Source: Globisporangium splendens
Taxonomy: Eukaryota; Oomycota; Peronosporomycetes; Pythiales; Pythiaceae
Assembly: GCA_006386115.1 (NCBI GenBank)
Contig: VFIW01000027.1
Location: 406,272 to 470,271, forward strand
DNA length: 64,000 nt
Reading direction: 5' to 3'
In this document: positions 19,837 through 32,568 of the stretch, piece by piece
How positions within the stretch are numbered: position 1 is the first letter of the stretch
Layout of the letters: every line of letters begins with the position of its first letter
Made by a program: the position numbers and the translations under genes
Notes under the pieces: model-generated
Seen by the model: only the letters and a program-made list of their open reading frames with translations
Databases searched by the model: none
Told to the model about the DNA's origin: nothing

Positions 19837-22800
19837 AAAAACGTCAACCACCAGTAGACGCGGGGCGCTCTACTGGCGAATATGCGTCTGGTGTGATCGT
19901 GATGCACGAGACGCAAGCCCCCAGCGTGCATGACGCGCGCTGTTGGACAACCACGGATGTATCGAGAGATCGACTCATCCAACTTGAGATAACCGCAGAG
20001 GGATTTACGACCCCTCTGCGGGGACTGCTAGACACGGATGCGTCGAACAACTTTATTCCATCGCATGTCGCCCGCGAGCTAGCGAAAGTAATTTCGGAGG
20101 AATCACGTTCCTCCGAGTCGAAGATCACCGTGCTGTTGGCAACAGATACCACCGTCACGACGGAGAAACACGTGACACGGCTTCGTGTCACGCATGATGG
20201 ACGCCAAATGGAAGGAGACTTCATTTGGCTGGATTTAGATGACAAGTTCGATGTCATCCTTGGGATGCCATGGCTGAAGAAGTATCAGCCGATCATCGAT
20301 TGGAATCGACAATCGATTAGATACCCCACTACGAAGCGGAAGCAGGCTAACCGCCCGTCGGTGCGCAACGCGCTGGCGGTAAGCGAACATGACGCAAGGG
20401 TGTGCGATGGCCCCCTTAGCACGATGCTCGATGGAGAAGCCGCCCGAAAGTCTAAAGGACAGACTTCGGTTGCTCATCGCTCTGTACAGAAGAGCGATGA
20501 CGAAGGAAAGGTACCGCCAATGGAGACCTCTGATCAAGGCTCCTCATGCGAAGTCATCAGTGTCATGGTCACTGATGAGGATGGATCTCATATTCATGAG
20601 ATGGCGTTAGAAGACCCTCCGAAGGACGCTTCGGAAGTGGTAACGCTACCCGTCATGAGCCAGAAACGGTTCATGAAAGAACTGCATCGAGGCACCCTCG
20701 AGCAGATATGTTACATTGCTCCTAAGGAATCGAGCAATGCCGAGTCGGCAGCGCAGAGACACCCACTCGATGAATGTTTCCTTGCGTCGTCATCAGTGAT
20801 GGACACTGATGTGCTCGACGAGCCAACGAAGAAGGGACGATTTCAGGCTCAGGGATGGGAATCCCTGAAGGACAGTCCATTCTACGAACTATTGAAGGAG
20901 TACGAAGACGTATTCCCAGAAGAAGTTCCCAGTCGTCTTCCGACAGACAAAGGAGTTCGGCATGAAATTGATCTCAAGCCGGGAACAAAGTACTGCGTCA
21001 CGAGGCAATGGCCACTGCCTCGAGAGCAAGTCAAGGTGATCGACGAGTTCTTTAAAGCTCGTCGTAAAGCGGGCCAAGTGCGCGAGTCGAATTCTCCGCA
21101 CTGCAGTCCCACCTTCTGTGTGAAAAAGGCCACAGGAGGTTGGAGGATCGTGCATGCGTTCAACGAGTCGAATGCGGCAACAATCCCGGCGCAAACGCCG
21201 ATACCTCGCAAAGATGTCATCATTGACAGCATGCAAGGTAGTACTATCTTTAGTACGATCGATATGAGAGATGGTTTTTACCAGATCTTGATGTGTGAGA
21301 AGGACATCCCTCTCACGGCTGTCAGCACCCCGAGTGGGATGCTCTGGGAGTGGCTGGTGATGCCACAGGGGTAGAAGAACGACCCGGCGACGTTTAACCA
21401 CTGTGTCACGCATCCTCTGCGTTCGGTGCGCGATTTCGCACCGAGCTATTTTGATGACGTGTTCGTCCACAGCAAGGGTGAGGACGGGAAGACTGACGTC
21501 GAAGTGCATCGATTGCATCTTCGACGGATACTGGACTTGATGCGAAAGCACAAGCTCTATGCCAACCTGAAGAAGCGCATCTTCGGGCCGAGCGAGATCC
21601 CCGTTCTTGGCTGTTTTGTCGGCAAGAACGGTGGGCGCCCTGATCCAGAAAAGACCAAGGCGATTACCGATTGGCCACGGCCAAGGAACACGAAGGATCT
21701 CCGCAAGTTCCTTGGTCTCGCGACGTACTTGCACCAGTACTCGCGCAATTACGCCGCGATCTCGCGACCTCTTTCCCTTCTATTGAAGAAGGATGCGCCT
21801 TGGGACTGGACGTCCCAATGCGAAGATACCTTCAACACAGTCAAGGAGAGCTTGACTGCGGCGCCGATCCTCGCGATCGCTGATCACGAGCGTCCCTTCC
21901 ATGTCGTTTGCGATGCAAGCGACTATGCGATCGGGTGCGCTCTGGTGCAAACCGGTCGTGAGGGTCGCGAACGCATCGTCTGCTTTCAGTCGCGCCAGCT
22001 GAAGCCAGCTGAGCGTAATTATCCGGTGCATGGCAAGGAGCTCCTTGCCATGATATATGCACTGGCTAAGTTCCGGATCTATCTCTTAGGAGATAGACCG
22101 TCCGTCGTTTACACCGACCATGCGTCCCTACACACGGCCGTGAACTCTCCGCGCCTCTCACAGAGGATGGCGAGATGGTTGTAATTCTTCGCGGAGTGCA
22201 ACTTCCGCGTCGAATACAAGCCAGGCCGCTTCAACGCCATTGCGGATGCACTTTCACGTCGATCTGACTTCGACCCAAAGGAGGTCATTGAACAAGCTTC
22301 GGCGAACGTCATACTGCGTACGACGCCCATTTCATCGCTTGTGGCTCAGATCACAAGTGCTTGCGAGCACGATGAGGATGCTCGTGCTCTTATTTCGTTT
22401 CTCTCTGATAAGGGTAGTGAGAAACGTAAGCTGTCAAGCCATCTGCGTGCTCGTGTACATCGTTATCGATTACACGAGGGTGTTCTTTTGTACAGCACCA
22501 ACGACGATGACGCTCAACGCATCGTCGTTCCCAATGATGGGGATCTGAAGAGGCAGATCCTCTTCGAGTACCATGACGCACCGTTTGCCGGTCATCTCAG
22601 TCGCGAGAAGACTTACGTCTCTCTCGCGCGCGACTTCTACTGGCTAAAGCAGTACAAGTGGGTACGCATGTGCGTTCGTGCTTGCGGGGTTTGTCAACGC
22701 TCGAAGCCTGCACCTTCATCACAGGCTCCTTTGCATTCGCTTCCAGTACCATCCGAGTGCTGGAAGGCAGTCCCGATGGACTTTGTCTTCGGTCTTCCGC

Positions 22801-24307
22801 CCGACAACGGACGGAGGACGGGCGTGCTTGTGTTCGTCGACCGCTTCAGTAAGATGGTGCATCTTACTGCGGCGTCCGAGCACATCACGGCGGCGCAAAC
22901 CGCACGCGTGTTTGCTGACGCGGTATTCCGTCTACACGGAATACCGCAAGAGATTGTGTCGGACCGTGATCCTCGTTTCACGGCCCATTTCTGGACGGAA
23001 ACGTTCGCCCTTTTGGGTACGAAGTTGTCCATGTCAACTTCGGACCATCCGGAAACGGACGGCCAGACCGAACGTGTAAACCGCGTAGTTGGCGGAATCA
23101 CCCGCAGCTACGCGCATGCTTTCCCGAACTGGAGTGATTGCCTCCCGTTCGCTGAGTTTGCCATAAACAACTCAATTCACGTATCTACGGGTCACACCCC
23201 GATTTGACTACGGGGGGGGGGGGGGGGATCCGTAAATATCGTGAATACCGTGAACAGCGCGAAGCTGTTCACTCGAAACCCAAGGAAACGCATGTTGCAT
23301 CAGCAACAAGCGACAAAGACGAAGCTGTGAACAAGTTCGTCTTACAGCGTCAAGCTGTGGTCCGCTACATGAGGGACTTGATCGCTGATGCGTTCGATGA
23401 ACAAAAGCGAAAAGCAGACGCTAAAGGTCGAAAGAACTTTAGTGAATTCTGTGCGGATGGATTAGTATTGTCGTCAACTGCTGATTTACCTGCACTTGCA
23501 GTTTCAAACTACGGCTCAGCCAAACTGGCGCCGAAGTTCATTGGACAGTTCACAGTCCAACGGGCCAATGGGAATGCATACACGCTCGACACTCCGAGCG
23601 TGATGAAGCTTCGCCCTACGTTCTATGTGGGGCGCTTGAAGCGCTACTTTGTGCGCGGCGACGCTCGACGTTGCCGCGACGGATCTCGTGTTCGGCGAGA
23701 TCTGTGAGCAAACCGCAGTAATCGCTCTGGAGAGTCTGATGGCTCTCCAGGAGGTCGAGATAATCCTCGCGGAGCCGGTCGTGATCCTCTCGGAGACGCT
23801 CATGTGCATCAGAGAGTCTCTCCAAGAGCGACAGCAAGCGCGACAGCAAGCGCTCGGCGCGCTCCGAAGCAGAAACCTGACTCATCAGGATCCAGCGATT
23901 CTCCTCACGGAGGCTGACGAAAGCCGCCGCGTGCTCCCATACTTCGTGAATGAGCTCGCCAACAATTGGTTGAAGCTCCCCGATCGAGGTTGCGAGTCTA
24001 GTCACTGACGGTTGGGTTCGAGAAGAACAAGACGGTCGTTTTTCCGCTGCCTCCACCGTCGCTGGTGGACGCGCAAGGCGAGAAGCGCTGGATCGTGCAA
24101 GAGATCCTGGCGCACAAGAGGGTTCCGCGAGCTCGTGATACTGGTGACTTAGGTCATCAGCATCTAGCTTGTTGGATAGGTTTCCCTCCCGAGTCCTCAA
24201 TGTGGGAACGAAGGACTCGCTTGCGGGCGGACGTGCCGGACTTGCTGAGGGAACACGAGTCGCGCATTTCCTCGCTCCGGCGGATTTACCTTCCTCGCTC
24301 GAACTAA
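19719..24307 (+). pseudogene. G1 pol: PR-RT-RNase H-IN-chromodomain, degenerate
   Basis: Order of domains: protease (LLDTDASNNF, so the catalytic DTG has become DTD), RT (APSYFDDVFVHSK), RNase H (VVCDASDYAIGCAL), integrase HHCC and DDE (SDRDPRF..., HPETDGQTERVN), then a chromodomain near 24062-24240 (EKRWIVQEIL...WERR). Broken by TAG at 21372, TAA at 22182, TGA at 23205 next to a 16-G run (23212-23227), and TGA at 23705. Now on the plus strand although G1 is in minus orientation, because of the inversion. Confidence 0.85.
23212..23227 (+). repeat. Poly-G run of 16
   Basis: Located between the integrase core and C-terminal region of G1 pol, where related elements have ordinary coding sequence. 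It coincides with a frame change. It could be a real expansion or an assembly artefact. Confidence 0.7.
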
Positions 24308-24517
24308 CGTTCGAACCCAAGACACCATAAATGAGGTCTTTTACGGCGTGAGGTACGACGAAATTCTTGTACCCCTCGAGACCCTCTGGCGAAATACGCT
24401 CTGCACCTGGCGTGCAGAACGCACATTCAAGACACTCAGGCACCCCGTATGGGATGCCTGCACGCACACACTCGAGTGCATGCGATTGAGCTTCCCTCGG
24501 AAGGAGTGCCGCTCATA
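23616..24517 (-). pseudogene. G1 antisense accessory ORF, 3' part (coiled coil)
   Basis: Open antisense frame of about 290 codons overlapping the chromodomain end of G1 pol. Before the inversion it continued the frame at 15253-16849. The last 80 or so residues form a strong heptad-rich helix (ERAERLLSRLLSLLERL, HERLREDHDRLREDYLDLL), followed by a basic end. A stop sits within 5 nt of the G3 junction at 24518, probably created by the junction. Compare the C-terminal coiled coils of the G3 and G4 antisense ORFs. Confidence 0.6.
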
Positions 24518-24575
24518 GGTGTGTGACACACACAAAGAGCCACCTTGCATGTAATGGCAGCCTTAGACCATTACA
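24518..24575 (-). repeat. Truncated G3 LTR (subtype a), 3' LTR of copy i
   Basis: Only the last 58 bp (in + reading) of the LTR remain. The left flank is G1 antisense ORF without a TSD, so a deletion removed the rest. Confidence 0.8.
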
Positions 24576-24651
24576 TCATCCCTCCCTTAAAGTTCCATCA
24601 CGGACTCTACTTCTTTCGGAAGAGGTACCCGCTCTCACTTTCCAATTGACC

Positions 24652-25693
24652 ATGAAGCGATCAAGCGAAGCGCGAAGAACAGCCCGAGCCGAAGCGGCAG
24701 CGGACGACTCCCGGCTTGTACGACATCTCCGCTATTTGCAAGAAGCGTGGAGGATGTCGATTCTACAAGGAGTTGTTCTCCCTCTGGCGCAAGATGTCCG
24801 GCAGCGACGATCCAGGCCAGTCCAGCACAGCGAAGCTCGAGTCGTGGAAGACGTTTGTCCGACTCGAGAACGAGCATCTTGTCGAGCGTTTGCTAGGGAA
24901 CCTAGGAGGCACGCTCGAGAACGACCATAAAGAGCTTGGCTCTCGTCGTTCTAGTGCTCGCAAGAGCACTACAAGCTCTGCTCGTAGCTGTGAACCACGT
25001 CGGGAACATCAGACTGAAGAGTCTCTCGAGGTTCCCACGTGTCTGAGTCCGGTGGATAGCCAAGCCACCGTACTTTGTAGAAGCGCTGACGGTTCAACGA
25101 CTTCTCTCCTCGACGACGAGTCGATCGGTCCTCATGATCGACTATCGACTCAACGATCCAACGGCGCTCTCCCTGGTGATCGATCAGAGGAGGTGGGGTT
25201 GAACACGAAAACGATTGAGCGACTCTGGAAGTGGAAGAGTGCTCACCGCGCTCAGATCGAGGCTCTTGAAGTTCGCAACGCGGTACTCGAAGACCGGTGC
25301 GAAAGCCTCGAAGACCGGTTGAAGGAGCAGGAGTCGAAGATCGACTTGCACTTCGATGGTCTTGCCCAGCGTTCGGCAATGGAGTCACGTTTCGAACAGA
25401 GGTTCGAGAAGATTCAAGCCGAGCTTGAACGACTCCAGAAGGCTGAGAAAGCTCGTGATGCGTATCACGAACGTCTACTGCGCTCTGTGGAAGAGGCAGG
25501 GGTTTCTCTTGAGATACTTCGGAAGGAGTATCATGGTCGCCTTCTCGCGTTGGAGGCAATAAAGGACGAGTCCTTTGATGTGCTTCAGCGCCTTTATGCC
25601 GAGAAGAAGCTCCATGGCGATGAGTTACAGACTCTTCGCGAGCTGGTGGAGCGACTTCAGGATCAACTTGATCATCCGTCAAGGGCTCTATAG
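24652..25693 (+). pseudogene. G3 antisense accessory ORF (copy i)
   Basis: Opposite strand to gag-pol, starting MKRSS 77 nt from the LTR and ending inside the pol C-terminal region. An 8-nt deletion just after the start, compared with the fragment at 38432-39015, breaks the first 20 codons. From 24716 the frame is open for 325 residues: FYKELFSLWRKM...SWKTFVRLE, a charged linker, then a long coiled coil (KTIERLWKWKSAHRAQIEAL..., ERLQKAEKARDAYHERLLR, ELVERLQDQLD). The first 320 nt or so lie beyond the pol stop and the rest is antisense to the chromodomain and linker. Unknown function. Confidence 0.65.
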
Positions 25694-28600
25694 GGTTCGC
25701 TGACCCACTTGGAAGGTAAGGCTTTAGTCGACCTACGTAGAACGTAGGGTGTAGTCGCATGCGTGTAGGTATGTCTAGCGTGTATGCATCCCCATTGCAT
25801 TTAACTACCCTGAACGGCCCAATATATCTTGGCAGAAGTTTCGAACTCCCCAAGTTAGACACTACATGTTCAGGTAAGTTAGCCGTACTAAGCAATACAT
25901 GATCATTGATCTTATATACTTGCTTGCTCTTCCTTCCGCTCTTGTCTGCTTGTTCCTTTTGCAGATCCTGAGCCTTCGCGATTGCGTCTCGAACAAACCT
26001 CACAACGGCTTGCCTCCTCACAACAAAGTCATCGACTTGCTGCCCTTCACGACTTGTTAGGTCGTCGAGGGGTTTCATCGAGTCAAAATTCGCTTTCAAC
26101 TCGGAAGCAGCATTCAGGTCGTAAGACGACTTCGGCTTGTTACCATGAGCCGGAGTCCCTCCCCCACTTAAGGTAGAGACCTCACCCATTATGGAAGCAG
26201 GCACTCGGGGATGAATGCCATAGTTCACATAAAATGGAGAGTGACCTGTCGAGACATGCGTGGAGTTGTTCAACGCAAACTCGGCAAGAGGGAGAAACTC
26301 ACTCCACTCTTTGAAAGACGTTGCGTAGCTGCACAACACGTCTTCTAGGACTCGATTCACTCGCTCTGTTTGACCGTCCGTTTCAGGGTGTGCCGCTGTT
26401 GACATGGACAACTTGGTGTCCAGAAGTCCGAACAGTGCACGCCAGAACTTGGACGTGAAACGGGTGTCACGGTCAGACACGATCTCGACTGGTAGTCCGT
26501 GTAGACGGAATACGACGTCTACAAAGACCTTGGCAGTCTTCTCAGCAGAGATCTTGTCCGAAACAGGCGCAAGATGAACCATCTTGCTGAATCGGTCCAC
26601 AAACACAAGGATACCATTGCGTCCATGTGTGTCTCTTGGAAGTCCGAATATGAAATCCATACTCACAGACTTCCAACTGTCCTGAGGGACAGGTAATGAA
26701 CAAAGTGGAGCCTAAGCAGAGCCAGATGGCTTGACTCTTTGGCACACTTCACAAGTACGCACATACTTGCGCACCCACTTGTACATGTGAGGCCAGTAGT
26801 AATCTCGAGACAAGTTGAGAAACGTTTTCTCACGTCCGAGATGGCCACTCGAAGGACCGTCATGATACTCGTACAAGAGTCGATGACGCAGACCTTCGTC
26901 GTTGGGGACAACGATCCTCGCTGGATCCCCTTCGTCAACCGCATAATACAACAGCTCATTGTGCATGCTGTAACGGTGAACACGCGATCTTGCTCTTGAT
27001 GGGAGGTTTTGGAGTGCCTTATCTGAGGGATTCTTGAAATACTTGATCAGTTCTTGACATGCTTCGTCTTGCTTGTAGCCCTCAGTGATTTCTTCTTGGA
27101 TTGTGCTTGTCACTCCCGTAGCAATCGCGTTGACGTCTTCACAGAGTCGGCACGCTCCGTTCGTGTCGTCACTCTTGTTCTTCGGATCATAGCCCGGACG
27201 TCTTGACAAAGCGTCAGCAAGTATGTTGGACTTGCCGGGCTTGTAGTGTACAACAAAGTTATACTCAGCAAAGAAGGAAAACCATCTTGCCATTCTTTGC
27301 GATAGGTGAGGCGTCTTTACAGCTGTCCGCAGTGATGCGTGATCAGTGTAAATAGCGAACTGCTCCTCACCAAGCAAATAGACTCGGAACTTTGCCAATG
27401 CATACTTCATGGCCAAAAGTTCTTTGTCATGGACCGGACAGTTCCTTTCTGCGGGCCTGAGTTGTCGTGATTGATACGACACAACTCTTTCTTTGCCCTC
27501 ATCATCGTGTTGCATCAGTGCACATCCGATGGCATGATCGCTCGCATCGCAGACTACATGGAACGGCTTCTCATGATCCGCTAGAGCTAGGACAGGAGCT
27601 TCTCTTAAGCTCTTCTTCACTTCAGCAAACGCTGCCTGATGTTCCTCAGACCGCTCCCATTCATTGTCCTTTTTCAAGAGACTCGTGAGAGGTTGCACTA
27701 ATGCTGCGTAGTTGCATGTGTATTTGTGCAGGTAGTTCGCCAAACCCAACCACTGGCGTAGTTGTTTGACATTCTGAGGAGTAGGCCAATCGTCAATAGC
27801 CTTGACTTTCTCAGGATCAGCTCGAACGCCATTCTTGCCAACAAAGCAACCGAGTACAGGGATCTCAGGGGCGAAGAAGATGCATTTCTTCAAGTCAGCG
27901 TATCATTTGTTTTCACGCATAACCTGAAAAACTTGACGAAGATGTTCAAGATGAACATCAACATCCTTCTTCTTTCCCAAAGCCTTACTATGGACGAAGA
28001 TATCGTCAAAGTAGCTCGGTGCAAACTCTCTCAATGGACGAAGTACATTCGTGACCATTCTGTTGAAAGTTGCTGGCGCGTTCTTCAGACCTTGTGGCAT
28101 TACCGTCCACTCCCACAGCATACCACTAGGGGTGCTTACTGCTGTAAATGGTACATCGCTCTCACGCATACGAATCTGATAGAATCCATCCTTCAGATCG
28201 ATCGCGCTAAAGACAGTGCTGCCAACCATTCCATCAAGGATCATATCCTTACGTGGAACTGGGGTCTGAGCAGGTATGGTCGCATCATTCAATTTGTTGA
28301 ATGCATGGACAATACGCCAACCACCTGTGGCCTTTTTAACACAGAAGGTGGGACTACAGTGCGGAGACTTGCTCTCGCGCACATGGCCAGCCTTCTGTCG
28401 CTGCGCGAAGAACTCGTCGATCGCATCGACTTGTTCCTTCGGTAGCGGCCATTGCCTTGTGATACAGTACTTCGTTCCCGGAAGTACATCTATCTCGTGA
28501 CGAATGCCTCTGTCTTGCGGCAATTCGTCAGGCACTTTGTCTGGGAATATGTCCGCATATTCCTTGACAAGTCCATACACGGGGTTTGTCTTTAGAGCGT

Positions 28601-29816
28601 CCCACGACTGCTCGTCAAACCTTTCCTTCCGTGTCTTCTCATCTAACACTTCCGCAGTGTTGATGACATCGTCGGCAGCTTCATCGACGATCGCACAAAT
28701 TTGCGAAATTTCGCCTTTCGCCAGGCTACGCTTGAGCGTCTTCTTGCTCATCAACGGCAAGGAAATCAATTCTTGAGCCAGACTTGGACGATTTTCAACT
28801 TGTACGTGACGCACTATCTGGCTGTCACCTTCTTCATTGTAGACTGCGACGTTCACATATTCGCTTGAAGTGGCTTGTTTTTCTTTCTTCACTTCATCTT
28901 CTGCTTCTCTTGTGTCTTGATCAGGGACGCTTGCAGATCTTCGTTCTTCTTCGTCGGTCTTCTTGTCTTCTTTCCTTCTGCCAGAGCGGAACCCTTCATC
29001 GCTCTTGGCTACAGGAGTAGTCTTTTTCTGGCGCCTGACTACTCCACCTCCAGTGGTCTTCACGGGCTTGTCATTTGAGTGTGAGGGGCCATCGCACGCC
29101 TGACTCTCATTAGACACATCTTCCACAGAGGTATATGCCCAAATTACCTCTCTTGCTGCCAGGCAGCCGAGGTCTTCGTCGACTTGCTTGTCGACGCTGA
29201 TCTTCTTCTTCTTCCAGTCAATGCTCGGTTGGTACCTTCTCAGCCAGGGCATTCCCAGAATCAGATCAAACTTGTCATCGAGGTCGAGTGCTATAAACTC
29301 GTCTTCGCCTCGGAAATCATCACATTCGATTGCCATACGCAACACGCGCTTAGGCATCGTCACTTTCGATCCATTCGCCAAGCGAACGATCATTTCCTTG
29401 TTCGAGATAGGCAGGTCCAAACCTTGCCTTCTCGCCACTTGTGTGCGGACAAAATTGTTCGACGCACCAGTGTCTACAAGAGCCCGTAGAGGTTCTGAGT
29501 AACCATCTACCTTAACCTTGTGGACTATCAAGGCTGGCTCTTGCTCGACACGCTCACATCTGTTCGCGGAAACTTCATGTGCATTGCGCACATCGGGGCA
29601 AGAGTTCTGCGCTTCTGCGACATTCACAGAACTCTTTGTTCGCCCAGTAGGGAGCCCCGCTCCTACTGGTCGTTCCCGTTTTTTGGCTGTTGGGAACGCT
29701 CGAATCGTCGGCCTCTGCCTGGTCGATTCGATCGCGAACCGTGTGTCGCTTGCTGGCTTGGCAAGGACACCTTGCAATTTCTCGCGATGTGACCGGGCTT
29801 GCCGCAACGGAAACAC
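24969..29816 (-). pseudogene. G3 copy i pol, two internal stops
   Basis: Full domain order in one frame: protease (ALVDTGASNNF), RT (SYFDDIFVHSK), RNase H (VVCDASDHAIGCAL), integrase and chromodomain (GERRWIVESIV...WEPRETL). Interrupted by TGA at 27903-27901 (after VMRENK) and TAG at 26714-26712 (SGSA-stop). Both are also present in copy iv. Overlaps gag by -1 at an AAAAAAC heptamer (GTTTTTT in plus reading, 29678-29684). Confidence 0.9.
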
Positions 29817-30705
29817 TTCCCGTCATTGCGTGGCTGTCTGTTAGCGGTCGCATCGGCATACGAGATGTCCATCGGCTCTGGACCGTCGTATGTGACTGCG
29901 TGTTGTCGAACAGGACGAGGGCCGAAACCGTTGAACTTGGCTTGCTTGATGCTGAATTCTTCTTGCATCGCTCGCTCGATGGTTTCACCCAGCGTCTTCG
30001 GATACTCGCGGAACAGCTGGTTCCGAATCGGACCGTCATTGAGTCCTGCCATGAATGTCACAACTTGCGTTGAGACATCAATCGGCTCATTCACGATACT
30101 TGACACAAGGTATCGTGCTCGTTGAGCGTACGAGTGTAGGTCGTATCTACCCTGACGAAGCTTTAAGAACTCAGCGCGAGCTCGAAATTCGCTCTGCGGA
30201 GGCTCAAAAGCTCTCTTCAGTTCTCGCTTGAAGTCGTCCAGGTCGTAGAAGCAATGTGGCTCCGCCAATCGCTTCCCATACGCCCAACTCTTGGCTCGAC
30301 CCGCAAGGTTTGACATCGCAAACAACACTTGTGCATTGGGTCCCGTAGTTGTCTTGCAGTGATAGCTGCATCCAACTCAACGAACCATCTCGCTAGAGGT
30401 TCGTTTTCTCCGCCACGGTACGGAGATACATCGAGCTTCAGAGGCGCCACTCTCATCGTCGTGGCAGGAGTTGCAGGCTGTCGATGAGTGTTCATGATCT
30501 CGTGATGCATGAAGCTCGTAGCCGCGTTCCTCTGCTCATCCGGTGACGCTGATCTCAGCAAGCTGATTGCAGCTGCCTCACCGATGACTGCTCGCATACG
30601 CTCGAGGGCTGCCCACTCGTGGCTAGACAAATGAGGGAAATGCTCATTCGTCAGCTCCACGGTCTCTGTAGGCATCGTACCCATCGGCGTCTCCACCCCT
30701 TCCAT
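29663..30705 (-). pseudogene. G3 copy i gag, one frameshift
   Basis: Starts MEGVETPMGTM and contains the gag domain (SHEWAALERMR, PYRGGENEPLARWFVELDA, GRAKSWAYGKRLAE). One nucleotide is missing near 30328 (AATGCACAAG against AATGCAGCAAG in copy iv), shifting the frame. It resumes to the zinc knuckle CFRCGKPGHIARNC. Confidence 0.9.
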
Positions 30706-30850
30706 TATTTCTCACAATCGAACAGGGGGTCTAGGAATGTCCGCGCACGCTACACAAGCGGCCTATGCAGACTCTTGACTTGGTCGATCTGCGCATGCTT
30801 TCTCAGCGGCCTATGCAGAGTCTTGACTTGGTCGTTGGAAGGACTACGAA

Positions 30851-30859
30851 GTGCTACCA
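30851..30859 (-). other. G3 copy i primer binding site
   Basis: TGGTAGCAC on the minus strand, 2 nt inside the LTR. It continues TTCGTAG. Confidence 0.6.
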
Positions 30860-30861
30860 GG

Positions 30862-31468
30862 TGTAAGAGGCTATCCGAGACAGCCTCAAACACAGCACGC
30901 ACGCTCGCGCTTGAGAGGAAGACTTGAGAGGAACTTGACAAAAAAGCAACTCAATTGAAATGAGCTTGTGGTTCCTGACACTACATATAAAACACCACTA
31001 GGATTCCTAGAGGTTTTACAACTAAAACCTAAACATGCAGAAATAAAACCTATGAATCTGATATATAAAACCTTGGGTACACTGAGGTTGAACCTAGGGG
31101 ATCTTCTAGAAGCTTGAACTTCAGGTCTTGTATAAAATCCCTGCGAAGTGATTGGCTCGCGCCACTCACTTCAGGTGGCAGAGACACGTCCGTCTCGTCA
31201 CCAGTGTTGTTTCCCCAAGTAGGAACCATCACTCACATGTCTAGAGTACTGTTGTGCGTAATCACGCCGAATCTCGATGATTGCGAGCGACCAACACTCA
31301 ACTCAGACACAGATTGCTCTGACGTCAGACGATGACGTCACCTGTGCATGTGGGGATCACTTTTGTGTGCTTCACCCAATATCTTCGCACCCACAATGCA
31401 CTTCCACAAGGTGGTGTGTGACACACACAGAGCCACGTTGCATGTAATGGCAGCCTTAGCCCATTACA
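30862..31468 (-). repeat. G3 LTR, subtype a, shared by copies i and ii
   Basis: 607 bp. It is the 5' LTR of copy i (PBS on its left) and the 3' LTR of copy ii (PPT on its right), i.e. an LTR-internal-LTR-internal-LTR tandem. Confidence 0.9.
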
Positions 31469-31544
31469 TCATCCCTCCCTTAAAGTTCCATCACGGACTT
31501 TACTTCTTTCGGAAGAGGTACCCGCTCTCACTTTCCAATTGACC

Positions 31545-32568
31545 ATGAAGCGATCAAGCGACCAAGCGAAGCGGCAGCGGACGACTCCCGGGTTGTACGA
31601 CATCTCCGCTATTTGCAAGAAGCGTGGAGGACGTCGATTCTACAAGGAGTTGTTCTTCCTCTGGCGCAAGATGTCCGGCAGCGACGATCCAGGCCAGTCC
31701 AGCACAGCGAAGCTCGAGTCGTGGAAGACGTTTGTCCGACTCGAGAACGAGAATCTTGTCGAGCGTTTGCTAGGGAACCTAGGAGGCACGCTCGAGAACG
31801 ACCATAAAGAGCTTGGCTCTCGTCGTTCTAGTGCTCGCGAGCACTACAAGCTCTGCTCGTAGCTGTGAACCACGTCGGGAACATCAGACTGAAGAGTCTC
31901 TCGAGGTTCCCACGTGTCCGAGTCCGGCGGATAGCCAAGCCACCGTACTCTGTAGAAGCGTTGACGGTTCAACGACTTCTCTCCTCGACGACGAGTCGAT
32001 CGATCCTCATGATCGACTATCGACTCAACGATCCAACGGCGCTCTCCCTGGTGATCGATCAGAGGAGGTGGGGTTGAACACGAAAACGATTGAGCGACTC
32101 TGGAAGTGGAAGAGTGCTCACCGCGCTCAGATCGAGGCTCTTGAAGTTCGCAACGCGGTACTCGAAGACCGGTGCGAAAGCCTCGAAGACCGGTTGAAGG
32201 AGCAGGAGTCGAAGATCGACTTGCTGTTCGATGGTCTTGCCCAGCGTTCGGCAATGGAGTCACGTTTCGAACAGAGGTTCGAGAAGATTCAAGTCGAGCT
32301 TGAACGACTCCAGAAGGCTGAGAAAGCTCGTGATGCGTATCACGAACGTCTACTGCGCTCTGTGGAAGAGGCAGGGGTTTCTCTTGAGATACTTCGGAAG
32401 GAGTATCATGGTCGCCTTCTCGCGTTGGAGGCAATAAAGGACGAGTCCTTTGATGTGCTTCAGCGCCTTTATGCCGAGAAGAAGCTCCATGGCGATGAGT
32501 TACAGACTCTTCGCGAGCTGGTGGAGCGACTTCAGGATCAACTTGATCATCCGTCAAGGGCTCTATAG
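31545..32568 (+). pseudogene. G3 antisense accessory ORF (copy ii)
   Basis: MKRSSDQAKRQRTT start, with an in-frame deletion relative to the fragment at 38432-39015. Open for 107 codons, then a 2-nt deletion near 31839 shifts the frame; it resumes and runs to the same coiled-coil C-terminus (stop at 32566-32568). Antisense to pol from 31844. Confidence 0.65.

Larger units (their letters stand above)
24576..30861 (-). mobile_element. Ty3/Gypsy G3 copy i (internal region)
   Basis: Minus-strand internal region from PPT (TCATCCCTCCC, plus reading, at 24576) to PBS (30851-30859). It shares its 5' LTR (30862-31468) with copy ii. It has the same internal stops as copy iv, so both derive from one defective parent. 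Confidence 0.85.

Noticed and set aside
27762..28445. 227-codon plus-strand frame across G3 copy i RT
   Set aside because: Complement of the RT coding sequence. The same shadow occurs in copies ii and iv, and it has no features like those of the 3' antisense ORF.
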